Shown in pieces: positions 14,634 to 25,211 of a stretch of DNA of 64,000 nt. This stretch comes from Adiantum capillus-veneris (lineage: Eukaryota > Streptophyta > Polypodiopsida > Polypodiales > Pteridaceae): assembly GCA_014529385.2 (NCBI GenBank), contig CM043967.1:87033278-87097277 (forward strand). Reading direction: 5' to 3'. The translations under genes were made by a program, and so were the position numbers. The notes under the pieces were generated by a model. The model ran no database searches, was not told the DNA's origin, and worked only from the letters and a program-made list of their open reading frames with translations. How positions within the stretch are numbered: the stretch's first letter is position 1; the number at the start of each line of letters is the position of its first letter.

Positions 14634-14858
14634 ATGAATAACCATAATCCACATAGAGGCGATTTCTTTCATTTCCATTATGTGCAATCTATTAGGGTCA
14701 ACATTTGGATTAATCGAAAGATTCACTTTCAGCAACTCATAGTGTTTCTATTTGGTCCTGAAAGGCTCAACGAAATACTTCTCTCACCAGATCCCATCAT
14801 ACTACCTATTATTGACTATAACTTCTCTTTTGATGTGAGTGTGGTTATTTTATTATGA
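14634..14858 (+). CDS. LTR-encoded small protein P1 (family A, 5' LTR copy)
   Basis: A 74-codon ORF wholly inside the LTR. Core motif FQQLIVFLFGPERLNEIL, then a hydrophobic IILPII, DYNF and a closing hydrophobic strand. The copy at 19275 and the copies in family B (48279, 56290) keep frame, length and core. Between 19275 and 48279, over the last 57 codons, I count 24 differing codons, of which 19 are silent: a clear sign of selection for protein. The stop TGA overlaps the ATG of the next ORF (ATGA). P1 and P2 are paralogous. Function unknown; the end of the protein loosely recalls ubiquitin-like folds (QQR-[IV]-x-F ... DYN ... alternating hydrophobics). In an element transcript it would lie upstream of gag. 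Confidence 0.6.
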   Translation: MNNHNPHRGDFFHFHYVQSIRVNIWINRKIHFQQLIVFLFGPERLNEILLSPDPIILPIIDYNFSFDVSVVILL

Positions 14859-15067
14859 ATCAAGAGGATTTGTACTCACAACTAATCCCCATCGCTAGAC
14901 AAAACATATACATTATAGTAAGCACAAAGCTACGGTTCCAAAGAGCAATCCGTAGCTTATTTGGACAACAAAGATTAAATATCATTAACTCATCCATTAA
15001 CCCTTTTATCCTACCCATGATACGATATGATTGTAATCTCGATGTTTTCATTTTTGTTTTGTTCTGA
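14855..15067 (+). CDS. LTR-encoded small protein P2 (family A, 5' LTR copy)
   Basis: A 70-codon ORF overlapping P1 by ATGA, in the -1 frame relative to P1. Motifs FQRAIRSLFGQQRLN, then FILPMIRYD and LDVFIFVLF; these align with the P1 core, so the pair arose by duplication. Compared with family B P2 (48494), differing codons are about 21 silent to 10 replacement by my count, using the 19496 copy. The overlap suggests stop-start re-initiation of translation. Ends about 200 bp before the LTR end. Confidence 0.6.
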   Translation: MNQEDLYSQLIPIARQNIYIIVSTKLRFQRAIRSLFGQQRLNIINSSINPFILPMIRYDCNLDVFIFVLF

Positions 15068-15270
15068 CTATCTTTCATGAGTTCTCTCCATCACGTGTGT
15101 GTTTGTAAGCAAAAGTGAGCGGCTTCTTTGGCTACATTTCTTATTTAGCTTTAGAAGCTATGTTATCTACATCTTAGCTCCTTCTCATAACCCTTGAGCT
15201 TCCTCACAAACTCTCACAGCAAGAGGCCCGGTGCCTTCCTGGAAAGACTGCCAACTTCTTGACATATTTT

Positions 15271-15287
15271 TGGTGAACCCCACATGA
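15271..15287 (+). promoter_or_regulatory. candidate primer-binding site, family A
   Basis: TGGTGAACCCCACATGA, six bases after the LTR terminal CA. It matches the family B site (48916) except in its distal part. The priming tRNA was not identified. Confidence 0.55.
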
Positions 15288-15313
15288 ACAAGCCGAGGTG
15301 ATAGTACGTAAAG

Positions 15314-17757
15314 ATGGCTAGCAAAGTGGAGCAGCTATATGCTGAAATGAAAGAGCTTGCAGACAGATGAAAATGGCTTCAAGAAGAAGACCAGATTCAA
15401 AAATCGATTGAAAGCGCTAGGCAATCCGTATATAATGAGATTAATATATTCGAAGGCTATGATCCAGAAGGATATATTGAGTGCTATGTGACAGAGATGA
15501 GGCTTCAAGCAATTCCAGAAGCTCGGATGATTGCAGCATTTGTTGAACTTGTGAGTGATGATTTCAAGCACAAAGTTCAAGACTATGCAAGTGTATATGC
15601 AAGCAACTGGGGTGAGTTTTCAACAGCTATAACACATGTATGCTTGGAATATCAAGACCAAGAGATGGAGCAGAGTGGAAGTGGATGTGACCAGCTAGAG
15701 TTGGTGTCTCCTGTAAGCCATGCAAGTGTCCATACAGGCTAATTTAGAAGCAGTAATAGATGCATATCTTTTGCAAGATGAAAATTTATTGTATGCAGAT
15801 GAAGCAGACATAGTGGAAGCTATTTATGCACGTTTGGGTCTTGTAACCTTCATATCTCAAGATAATGACTCTCATGATGCTATCCAAGCGCCTGAAACGG
15901 CTCAAAGCAACTTAGAGGATGATGCACACTCGTCGGCTATGATAGATTATTTGGACGCTCCTTTTGCTTCGTTTGAAGATGCACATGAGTGTATATACAA
16001 GGATGAGGATGCTATGGTTTTGACAGAGGATGTGAAGGGAAAACATGTGAAATACGGCTATATTAGTGATGTGCTAAAATCTACTTTTGAGCAGATCCAG
16101 GAACTTTTACCAATTTTAGAAGAGCCGGATGCCTATGCTGAAGACATATACCAAGATGAAGAAGTCATTATCAATGACTTCCTATGCGAGTTTGATGCAT
16201 GTGGTACTACCCAAATGGATATGCCTAGCTGCAAAAGTGCTAATTTAGAGGGGGTGACTGAAAATCTCTTCCTTTGTGAGTATAGCTCTGCTAGTAGCAT
16301 TGCAGATTGTGAAGTAACTTAGCTAGACGAGGTGGAAGAAGAGGAGTGCATTGATAGAGTAATATGTATGTCTTGTATATATGGGGTAGCAGATATGTAG
16401 ATGACTCATGAAATTGTGCCTTATTTAGAGCTAGATGCAGCAAGCTTTCACAATTCCATGGTAGAGGAAGGTGTTATGCAAAGTTTGGAGTCTTCAACAG
16501 GCAGCTGATTTTGGATTGCCTATTCGTGACGATGACGTTTTTGAAGTCGTGTTTGCAGGAATGACAGATGCAGATTCTTTGCATGAGGATTGGGGTTCTG
16601 CAGATGAAGCTATGAATCTTCAAGATTCACAAATCAAAGATAGAGAAATGTTTGGTAATGCTATACAGGTTGAAGTGACATCAGAGGATAGAGTAGAAGA
16701 GCAAGAAACCTCTTCCGATATGGTCTCTGATTGGGGTGATATTTCTGATCTGCGTGAAGATGCAAATAAAGATGCTTGCCATAAAGTGCCTACTATACAG
16801 GGTTTTACAAATTTCAGTTGCCTGCAGGTATGCAAACAATATCTGAGGCATAAAAGGGATTTAGGTCTTGTGTCACAGGGTATAAATTGCAAGCAGGTTT
16901 GTGAGAATCTATCTGCTATGTATAGGAAGGGTATACATGGTGATGCCTTGAAGCAAGAAGAGGATGCTAGCTCTATGCTGACACTAGAGTCATGTAATGA
17001 AGAAGGGTTCTCCCTAGATGAGTGGAGACATGATTCAATTGAAGATAATTTAGCGATGGGTCAAAAAGGAAGAAGGGGTGAAGATATTGTGTCAGAGACT
17101 AACTCCAAGGAGGTTTTTGAGCAGTCGGTTACAAGTGACCAGGAGCATACCTACCAGGATGATTTGGAAAGGGAATTAGACACCATATTTGAGAGGTATG
17201 CAAAGTTTTATTATGTAAAGCTGGAGAGGTATTTGGTAAAAGGTGAGAGAATTGATGAGATGTTTACCATGCATATTTCTGAGGTTTCTCTTGATGTTGA
17301 GAAAGGCTATCTAGAGGATTCTTTTGAGAATGACGATGCAGATTCAGACTTCTATGCGAAAGAGGTACATATGGATTTAGAGGTTGGTGAGAAGGTTGAA
17401 GTGCAGTTTAAAAAATCTTTCAAGTATATTACAGGAAGCCTGGAAGTGCTTTTTGAAGAGGAGGATGAGGAACTTATGTCTCTACGTCATGAAGATTTTG
17501 CGCATAATGGAGATTTGTTACAGATGTTTTGGAGACGGATGTATATAAAAATTCCTTTTGATCCGAGAGGAATTAAAAGATGCGGAGAATCTCAATGCTT
17601 AGTACAATACAAGTTTTTGAGTTACCCATTAGATCCTGGAGAAGGTCATGGGATGACAGGGGATACAATTGCTTTCACAAGCTACCATGAGGCTGGCACA
17701 TGCCGGAGGATGTGCAGGTTTAGAGGGGGTGGATGTCGTGCTGTGGCACGTATATAG
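15314..17757 (+). pseudogene. family A internal ORF: Gag-like N-terminus plus long acidic region
   Basis: ATG at 15314; the frame is broken by TGA at 15366-15368, a shift near 15720-15740, TAG at 16320-16322 and 16396-16398, and a shift near 16480-16500. Codons up to about 15680 (FEGYDPEGYIECYVTEMRL ... SNWGEFSTAI) align with the family B Gag (FNGKDVTKYLREYVKEMEL ... RNWEELKVAL), so a capsid-like N-terminal domain is retained. The following ~680 codons are strikingly acidic (Asp/Glu-rich) with no zinc knuckle, protease or RT motif recognised. The last frame runs through the polypurine tract and stops in the 3' LTR. What the acidic part does is unknown. Confidence 0.65.
17717..17733 (+). promoter_or_regulatory. 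polypurine tract, family A
   Basis: GGTTTAGAGGGGGTGGA directly before the 3' LTR TG. The same bases precede the family B 3' LTR, within a longer conserved block beginning GGCACAT.CC.GAGGATGTGC. Confidence 0.85.
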
Positions 17758-19274
17758 TGGGAACGGGCATTAAACGATTTATCTTCTGACTTTTTGACGC
17801 ATAAGTATACTTCATATAATACTCATATGCATAAATAAAATCTCTCTACCATACCTTAGTATTACCTTTGAAGTAATATAAATGTACATTACTATTAGAA
17901 AGTACTGCAAGAGAAGTATCAATGATTGTGCCTCTTTTTGTCTAGGGGAAAAGCATTTGTATATTTCTTCTAATATCTCAGCTATACCCTACCATATATA
18001 AATTATTTTCTTCTTTTCACATTTATTTAATAATATCACCCTTCAATAATGCATACCTTCTTGGATACATACAAGAGGGAAGGGCCTACTAGAAGACTTT
18101 ATGAAAAGGAAGATCCAAAGCTTCTTGGACTATCCCAATTTGAAAATCCTGACCTAAGGGCGTGGAGAAAAGGCCAAAACCCACTCAAGCTCTTTTAGTA
18201 GGCCAATTTTTCCTTTTGAAGCATGTCAATCCGAGCTACAGGTCAAAAGTTACACGGAAACCAGTGAAAAACCCTCTCACAACTACACTACAAGAAGAGA
18301 TGGTAAACAGGTGAATCAAGTGAAAAGAGTTAATCTTGGTCTTTTTCCATAAAATAAGATATTTGGAGGATAAAAGACACAATCATGTGAATGTGACACC
18401 TCAAAGATGCCTTGAAGGGCAAGACACACAAGTTGGGACCCCCTGCTGGAGCCACATAGAAGATGCCTAGGTGGGGCCCACATACATCATGCACCCACAT
18501 GGAGCCTCAACGACCAAAGATGCTGAATTTCATGATATTTTGAGTCCTAATATTTCCCATTTTAAGAAATATCCAAAGAACATTTGATTTGGGTTAACTC
18601 TTTAGCCTAATCAAGTGATTATGTAAAACATGGCTCCTTCACCTATAAAAAGGGCAACCTTCTTTTCATTGGGGCAAGTTATGAGTGAGTGAGAATAGCT
18701 CAATTTTATAGTGATACACTCATCTTAGTGCCACACTTTCTCTTGAAGACAGGGTGAAGTCTTGCCTCATCTTCTCTCTCCATTAAGGTGGTGGCGATTG
18801 CTCTCATGTAAGATATATGTTGCTAGTTTTTCCTTCATTTGCATATCTAGTCCAATACTTGTCTTTAACTCCTTCTCTATCTCTCATTATTTATCTTTAA
18901 TACCACCACCACACTTAGATCTATCTCTAATTCTATCTTTACTCCTCCTTTCATCTCTCTTGTTGTGTGCTAATTGTTCCATTGGAAGGTATTCAAGCAG
19001 CAATCTTGTCAATGTAACGCGCACAACCTTCTTGTGGGAAACAATTATGTGCACAAGGTTAGTAACCATATCTTCATCTTTCACTAGAACCTCTCTCTCT
19101 TAAGGTTCTCATTCTCTTCAACAAACTCTAGAGTCTCCTTGCTATAGGTACTTCTCTCCCGGCAGTATCCTTATTGCCTAAGGGCAACAATAGGGCTTAG
19201 GAGAGAAAATCTCTTCTTCTTCTCCTTTCACTTCTTTCACACCTTTATCTTTGAACATACAAAGTATATCATCG

Positions 19275-19499
19275 ATGAATAACCATAATCCACATAGAGG
19301 CGATTTCTTTCATTTCCATTCTGTGCAATCTATTAGGGTCAACATTTGGATTAGTCGAAAGATTCACTTTCAGCAACGCATAGTGTTTCTATTTGGTCCT
19401 GAAAGGCTCAACGAAATACTTCTCTCACCAGATCCCATCATACTACCTATTATTGACTATAACTTCTCTTTTGATGTGAGTGTGGTTATTTTATTATGA
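19275..19499 (+). CDS. LTR-encoded small protein P1 (family A, 3' LTR copy)
   Basis: 74 codons, nearly identical to the 14634 copy; carries FQQRIVFLFGPERLNEIL, with Arg where the 5' copy has Leu. Arg is also found in both family B copies, so this copy is closer to the ancestral state. Confidence 0.6.
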   Translation: MNNHNPHRGDFFHFHSVQSIRVNIWISRKIHFQQRIVFLFGPERLNEILLSPDPIILPIIDYNFSFDVSVVILL

Positions 19500-19708
19500 A
19501 TCAAGAGGATTTGTACTCACAACTAATCCCCATCGCTAGACAAAACATATACATTATAGTAAGCACAAAGCTACGGTTCCAAAGAGCAATCCGTAGCTTA
19601 TTTGGACAACAAAGATTAAATATCATTAACTCATCCATTAACCCTTTTATCCTACCCATAATACGATATGATCGTAATCTCGATGTTTTCATTTTTGTTT
19701 TGTTCTGA
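19496..19708 (+). CDS. LTR-encoded small protein P2 (family A, 3' LTR copy)
   Basis: 70 codons, ATGA overlap with P1 retained. Two amino-acid differences from the 14855 copy as read. Confidence 0.6.
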   Translation: MNQEDLYSQLIPIARQNIYIIVSTKLRFQRAIRSLFGQQRLNIINSSINPFILPIIRYDRNLDVFIFVLF

Positions 19709-19904
19709 CTATCTTTCATGAGTTCTCTCCATCACGTGTGTGTTTGTAAGAAAAAGTGAGCGGCTTCTTTGGCTACATTCTTCTTTAGCTTTAGAAGCTA
19801 TGTTATCTACATCTTAGCTCCTTCTCATAACCCTTGAGCTTCCTCACAAACTCTCACAGCAAAAGGCTCGGTGCCTTCCTGGCAAGACCGCCAACTTCTT
19901 GACA

Positions 19905-21320
19905 GCGTATAAAGTCTACTCTGTTACAAATGGTTCAGACCTTCAGTGTAAGTAGGCATTAGCATGTGATACCCATCTGTGATATTGGAATTGGATTTTT
20001 GATTCTCTTCCTGACCTTGGAGCCAGATTTCACTTATGGAGCTTAGGATTTTGATATTGGGGTTAAGATGGGTAAATGGCCACAGGATTTGATGGGACTT
20101 GAGCTTTGGGTTAATATTGTTGGGATAAAAGCCTTGGAGTTGAGAATTTTGCCCTCGTGTGTCATTTAATCATTGGGAGACTTCATATGCTGCGAGCGAG
20201 ATGGAAACACATACAACATCTCTATAATCATCCAAAATACACTCTTGGGATGATACAAACACACACTACGGGGCACCACTCGGCTTACACAACCCACCTG
20301 GCCGAGACAGGGAACACATCGATGGACTGAGAGGATAGAGACTATCCATTTGCCCACTCAACACTGAGACACACACACACGCACTCCCAAAAACTCAGCT
20401 TAAAAGAGAAATATTTCTGATGTTTAGATACAATTTGAGCTTAGGCCAACACCAATGGGGAAAATAGCTCACACAATATGGATGAAATATGCCAGATACA
20501 ATTAATTAGAGCAGAGGCTTCGCTCATAGGAGAAACTTACACAACAAAACAAACACAAAAATAGTGAGTAATTTGGAAAAATGGACAACTCCATTGCGTT
20601 TAGAACAGCCCAAAACCCCAGTCTACAATATCAAAGTGCTCAAATCCGACCTCGGATGAGCAATTTATGGCCAAAACAGACTCCAAAAACAACAAAAATT
20701 GAGTTGCGACTGTTCTTTCTCCTCTCTCCACGTTTGTTTTTTGTTTTTTCTCAGTTTTTTCAGTGTCCACACTTCACTTTATCCCTTGGGCACCTTTGTT
20801 CTTTTTGATTGACCTCAAACGGACCCTGAACAGGCCAAAAAATGGCCACGCAAGGCGTTTTTGTTACCTTTCTTCATTCATCGACACACCTTGCACTCAA
20901 CTTTTTCCAATAATGCATCCAAACAATCACATGAAGTGGCCCCCAAATATAGTTCTCATGATGATCTTTTTACATAATTATCACAAGAAAACACCCACGC
21001 TGTGTCCTCACTTACCACGTGCACGTATTGCCCCCATTCGACCTCCTGACGCCACTGGATGGCATTTGACGCACCTACTTACCTCATGGCGTTGGCCCGC
21101 TGATATCTTCCTCGAGAATTTTTACGTGCTACCAACTTCTCATTATTATAGAAAAACACACTAATACTGGTGACGTTGAATTGATGTACTATGTACACGT
21201 TGTTCTACCTGTACACATGTGGGCCCCACGTAACCACTTGGCTCTAGAAAATGGGCAATACTTTATTCGACGCACCATGCATGTATATGTACATATACAC
21301 AATCACTTCTTCCACTCACA
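19905..21320. other. non-coding; probable 3' LTR region of the minus-strand Tat-like element
   Basis: No gene seen. On the minus strand a purine-rich AGGGGATGGG near 21330 follows the integrase stop, so an LTR probably starts near 21320 and runs to lower coordinates. A ~150-bp block at 20185-20335 recurs at 33215-33365; outside it the two regions do not align, so full LTR limits stay open. Confidence 0.4.
20185..20335. repeat. ~150-bp dispersed block, copy 1
   Basis: Shares CTTACACAACCCACCTGGCC, GATGATACAAACACACACTA and flanking sequence with 33215-33365, at roughly 90% identity by eye. Confidence 0.75.
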
Positions 21321-21348
21321 TAATTTGCCCATCCCCTAGCCTGCTAGA

Positions 21349-22390
21349 TCATTCATGATCAGCAACAACAAAAAGAGATATGAGACTCGCCGCGTCACAG
21401 GTCTCCTCATCCCTCACATACATTACTTGTTCTGCAGACATCTCATCTTGCTCCACCATCATTAATCTAGTGTGATATAGTTTAATACGTAATCCATTTA
21501 CCATTGACTTATGTAGAATCCCATCCAGGTTAACTAGTTGATATGTACCATTTGGAAAACGCTCCACTACCTTGAAAGGGCCTTCCCACCTAATTTGAAG
21601 CTTCTTTTGGAATGTCTTGTCCGGCTTATTGTTGCAGCGCAAAAGCAAGTCATGTTTCTTAATACGCTTACTTTTGACCTTTTCATTTATCTTTTGTAAA
21701 GCCTTATCTTGCATCTGCCCATAATGTTCCAATGCACTCATTCTATCAAGTTAAACCTCTTGTAATTGTAAGAGCCTCTCTTTGAATGCATCACTGGACA
21801 GCCCAAGCAACTTCTCTAACATCTTGACCGTAGGAAACTCTACTTCCAGAGGCAATAGTGCTTCCTTTCCAATACCAAATGAAATGGAGTAAACCATGTA
21901 CTTGTATTCACCGAAGTACGGTAAGCCCATAATGCACTAGGAAATTCCAAATCCCAATTCTTTCCTTGGTGCTCTGTCACTTTTGAAAGAGTTTGTACCA
22001 ACTCACCATTGAATCTTTTATTTAAGCCATTACATTGTGGGTAATAAAGAGTGGTATGGTGGTGCCTATTCTTCATCTTCGTGCATAAAAAATCTAATAG
22101 TTTAGCTCTAAATCCTAGCCCCTTATCCGAAAGTAGCTCTAGTGGCATCCCAAACTTGCAACATATTTCATCGTACAAGATTTTTTCCACATCCTACTGC
22201 TATAGCCTCTGCCCATCTAGAGAGATAGTCCACTGCAGTCAAAATATAGCTTTTGCCCCTACTTGTGATAGGTAACGAGCCTATTGCATCAATTCCCCAC
22301 TTTTCAAACACATCGAATGCCATAACGGTTTTTTGTAGCTCTAGCTTCAGCCCTCTCTTCCCAAATGCTTGACACCTATTTTGCAAGACC
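21349..22390 (-). pseudogene. integrase core and C-terminal domain (Tat-like element)
   Basis: 22168-22386 has FEKWGIDAIGSLP (first catalytic Asp) and VDYLSRWAEA; 21840-22190 has LSDKGLGFRAKLLDF (second Asp region, usually SDxGxxF) and NGLNKRFNGELVQTL where the third acidic residue is expected but Arg/Asn occur; 21349-21741 holds the C-terminal KKHDLLLRCNN ... KLQIRWEGPFKVVERFPNGTYQL region. Frameshifts at ~22180 and ~21790. Inactive. Confidence 0.8.
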
Positions 22391-23100
22391 TACAGCAATG
22401 GTGAACATCCTTGTGAAAACTACGCCATACATACCCCTCTTGAAAGATCTTATGCAAGGTGACCTTTAGAGCAAAATATCTACCACATGCGCCTTCATGA
22501 TTCTCTTCCAACACTCTATAAAGCTCCTCTCGCCAAGGTACACATCTCAACACAAGATCAGTCCCTTTCATGTATAAGACATCACCAATCAATTTGTACT
22601 TGGATGCTCTATGCAAAAAACCATACTTCTTAGACTTTTGAATGTCCTTCAGAATGATTCTTGTTAGCAAAAACTCCTCTTCTTGAGCCAAACCTTCCCG
22701 GCCATGATAAAGAGGTAAATTGGTCCTCAACACAAATATCTCCCCAGTCATGCTTTGAGATGCTTCATGTGCCTCTCCATTTAGAGCACATTCAATGTGT
22801 CTAATTCTCCATGCTTCAAAATTTTTTAAGAGGCCTTGAATTTTGAAACACATTTCCTTCAATGAGGTGTTCTTGCTCTTCCACACACCCAACACTTGCT
22901 TCACAACTAACAAGGCATGACCTTTTATGCTCAACCTTCTAATCCCATGCTTCAAACAAATCTGTAATCCGGCTTCCAAAGTAGCATATTCAGCCTGATT
23001 GTTACTATGCGCATCCAATTTGAACCCTCTCTTGCATACTAGCTTTCCCTCTGGATCATAAAGCGCTATACCCCCTTAAGCCGCATCATGGATCTTTCTG
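22347..23100 (-). pseudogene. archaeal-type RNase H and integrase zinc module (Tat-like element)
   Basis: SNNQAEYATLEAGLQICLKH and IKGHALLVVKQVLGVW match the second RNase H of Tat elements, followed by a tether and the H2C2 region (ENHEGACGRYF ... HKDVHHCCRSC). A clear relative of the fragment at 1-1905. Confidence 0.8.
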
Positions 23101-23245
23101 TATGAGCCATCAAATAACAACACATGTGCATTTCTGATCTATGGCACTTCTTCAACTAACCTTCTCACCACCTCTTCGTTAACAAGAAGGGGCTTCTCCT
23201 TGTAAGTCAACAAATCAGCTAGGGTGGCTCTTGTGCTGTCTTCTG

Positions 23246-24040
23246 CTAAAAAAGAGAACTCAAACTCTTGGATCTCAATAACCCATTCTTGACCACATTT
23301 GACATGTTAGTGCCATTGATTAACTGAGGCAAAAAGGTGTAACTCGTTAGGAAAACAAAAGGTCGTGGTAGCAAGTAATGACAAAATCGTTGACAAGCAA
23401 ATATTACACTGGCCATCACTAGCTCTACTTCAAACAACTTTCTTTCTGCGACCAGCTTCACTCGGCTTGCACAATACACTGGCCTCATATAATGGATGCC
23501 CTTCCCCTTTTGCAATAGCATGGCTCCAATGACATCATCCCCTATTGATGGGTTTACATAAAATGCTTGCTCCCAATCAGGAGCCTGCATGGTTGACAAC
23601 CCCCATAACACCTCTTGAAACACTTCTTCACACTTGTCATCCCATTGCAATGGATCATGCTTTGCCACTTGTTATAATGGATAAAGGATCTATAAAGACA
23701 ATGGAATAAAACAGGCCATGTACTTTACTTTGTGTATAAAGATTGCTAATTGTTTTGTACTCTTAGGTGATGGAAGAAGAATAATAGACTTAACCTTGTC
23801 TGGATCAGCTTCAATGCCATTTTTAGACACCATATGGCCCAATAACTTCACCCTTGGCTATGCTAGATGACATTTATTTGGATTTAGTTGTCCTCCACAT
23901 TCATCATATTGAGCCAATACCATCTGCAGCTTCTCACGGTGTTGAGCCCTACAGTTGTAGACACAAACGTTGTCCATATAATTTTTAACACAACTACTAA
24001 TAAATGGTGCCAATACCCAATTTACTCTCTCTTGATAGAA
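23246..24040 (-). pseudogene. RT C-terminal part and first RNase H (Tat-like element)
   Basis: Upstream of 23668 the RT palm motif reads YMDN on the minus strand (near 23975), where YxDD is expected, so the second catalytic Asp is changed. RNase H follows with FYVNPSIGDDVIGAMLLQ, CASRVKLVAERKLFEVELV; the usual D-S of the first RNase H strand is N-P. Several stops (near 23860, 23680). Confidence 0.7.
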
Positions 24041-24046
24041 GGATTG

Positions 24047-24340
24047 TCAATTTGTTGACAACCCAAATGGCAATACCATGTAGCAATAACAACCCCGTGG
24101 CAAAATGAAAGTTGTCTTTGTGCGGTCTTTAAGAGCAATCTTCAATTGAAAATAGCCCAAAAAACCATCACACACACTGTGCCTCTCATAGCCTGCCATT
24201 GAATCCAAGATCTGATCAATGAATGGAAGAGGATATGGGTTCTTCTTAGTGGCTGCATTTAAGGGTTTAAAATGTACACAAATCCTCCACTTCCCATCCT
24301 TCTTTGGACTGACTACCATTGGACTCACCCATTCTGTGGT
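24047..24340 (-). pseudogene. RT central part (Tat-like element), right side of copia insertion
   Basis: VSPKKDGKWRICVHFKPLNA, NPYPLPFIDQILDSMAG and MVLPFGLSTN are RT fingers and palm motifs. The reading frame is cut at 24340 by the copia LTR and resumes in the same gene at 29900. Confidence 0.85.
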
Positions 24341-24786
24341 TGTTAAGTATGGCGCCTGATTTACCCCTTGTAATTTTTTGTGTTAAAAACGCACATTTGT
24401 AAGGCCCCCATTATGAGGAGAAGCCATCATGCGTGAAGAAAAATCACTCGCCGGAAGTAAAAGTCACTCATCAGAAACCAAAATTTTCACGCCCAGTCTA
24501 AAGCCCAAGCTTGCCGGAATATTATGGCCGGACGACCATCGCGGACGCCAACGAAAACTCGTAGAAAAATGACTGGTCGGTTGGCTGGTTGGCCGGTTGC
24601 TGGTAGGCAATGGCCGATGGATGGTGGTCGAAAGTCAATGGCTGGTGGCCGCTGGCCGAATTCAAAAGTGGACTTGTCTTTTCAAGGGCGGCCACACATG
24701 GGCGGATTGGAGGGTTCGATTTGGACTTATCTACACAAGGGCGGCTACACATGGCTGCCTCTCATGAGAGAGGGCAGCCCTTTTGC

Positions 24787-24796
24787 CTATAAAAGG
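24787..24796 (+). promoter_or_regulatory. TATA box of copia 5' LTR
   Basis: CTATAAAAGG, repeated at 29571-29580 in the 3' LTR. Places U3/R roughly 30 bp downstream. Confidence 0.6.
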
Positions 24797-24996
24797 AGGA
24801 CATTTCTACACACATGTCATAGTGTGAAGTTGATGCAACAAGGTGGGTGTGAGGTGGTGAGAGTGAAGCAAGGCAGGAACTCTATTAAGGGTATAATTCC
24901 TTTGTAACCTACTTCCTGTTTGAAGTACTAAAGCCATTAAGTGGTTGCTTTCCCGTGGATGTAGCCCACATGGGTGAACCATGTATATCATGTGTA

Positions 24997-24998
<2 letters not shown>

Positions 24999-25052
<54 letters not shown>
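24999..25052. repeat. (CT)27 microsatellite in copia 5' LTR
   Basis: The 3' LTR copy at 29782-29811 has (CT)15, so the tract has changed by 12 units since insertion. Confidence 0.95.
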
Positions 25053-25055
<3 letters not shown>

Positions 25056-25140
25056 CTATAATCTCGTGTGTGTAAATTATCTCTCCCCATTAAGTAAGAT
25101 ACTCAAATATCTATTTAGCTACGTCATATTTCTTAACAAG

Positions 25141-25152
25141 TGGTATCAGAGC
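25141..25152 (+). promoter_or_regulatory. primer-binding site, initiator Met tRNA type
   Basis: TGGTATCAGAGC two bases after the LTR; the common plant copia primer site complementary to the 3' end of initiator Met tRNA. Confidence 0.9.
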
Positions 25153-25211
25153 AAGGTTTGCTTGTAGCTAAATTATATCAAGGAAAGGATTCCTTGAACT
25201 GAGTGGGAGTA

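Larger units (their letters stand above)
14170..15264 (+). repeat. 5' LTR of family A, lacking its first ~1.08 kb
   Basis: Aligns with 18811-19904 of the 3' LTR; the U3 part including the promoter is missing. Ends ...CTTGACA followed by the primer-binding region. Carries the small ORF pair described separately. Confidence 0.85.
14170..19904 (+). mobile_element. non-autonomous LTR retrotransposon, family A (5' truncated)
   Basis: Truncated 5' LTR 14170-15264, primer-binding region at 15271, one broken ORF 15314-17757, polypurine tract 17717-17733, full 3' LTR 17734-19904. There is no protease, reverse transcriptase or integrase; the internal region is only about 2.5 kb. LTR start, LTR end, primer-binding region and polypurine tract closely match family B (46913-56920), so proteins in trans from a B-like element are the likely means of movement. 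The two LTR copies differ by roughly 2% over the shared 1095 bp. The left end joins the giant-element ORF at a short CTCCATTAAGG microhomology, so no left target duplication survives. Confidence 0.75.
17734..19904 (+). repeat. 3' LTR of family A, full length (2171 bp)
   Basis: TGTCGTGCTGTGGCACG ... CTTGACA. Its first bases and last ~700 bp are homologous to family B LTRs; the middle is diverged. A TATA-like CTATAAAAAGGGC lies near 18644-18656, upstream of the small ORF pair, and GTAAGAT near 18808 could be a leader splice donor. Confidence 0.85.
24341..25138 (+). repeat. copia 5' LTR (798 bp)
   Basis: TGTTAAGTATGG ... TTTCTTAACA. Includes TATAAAAGGAGG near 24787-24798 as likely TATA box and a (CT)27 tract near its end. 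Confidence 0.9.

Noticed and set aside
24955-25167. ORF with a Leu-Ser repeat, and minus-strand Glu-Arg repeat
   Set aside because: Translation of the (CT)27 microsatellite.
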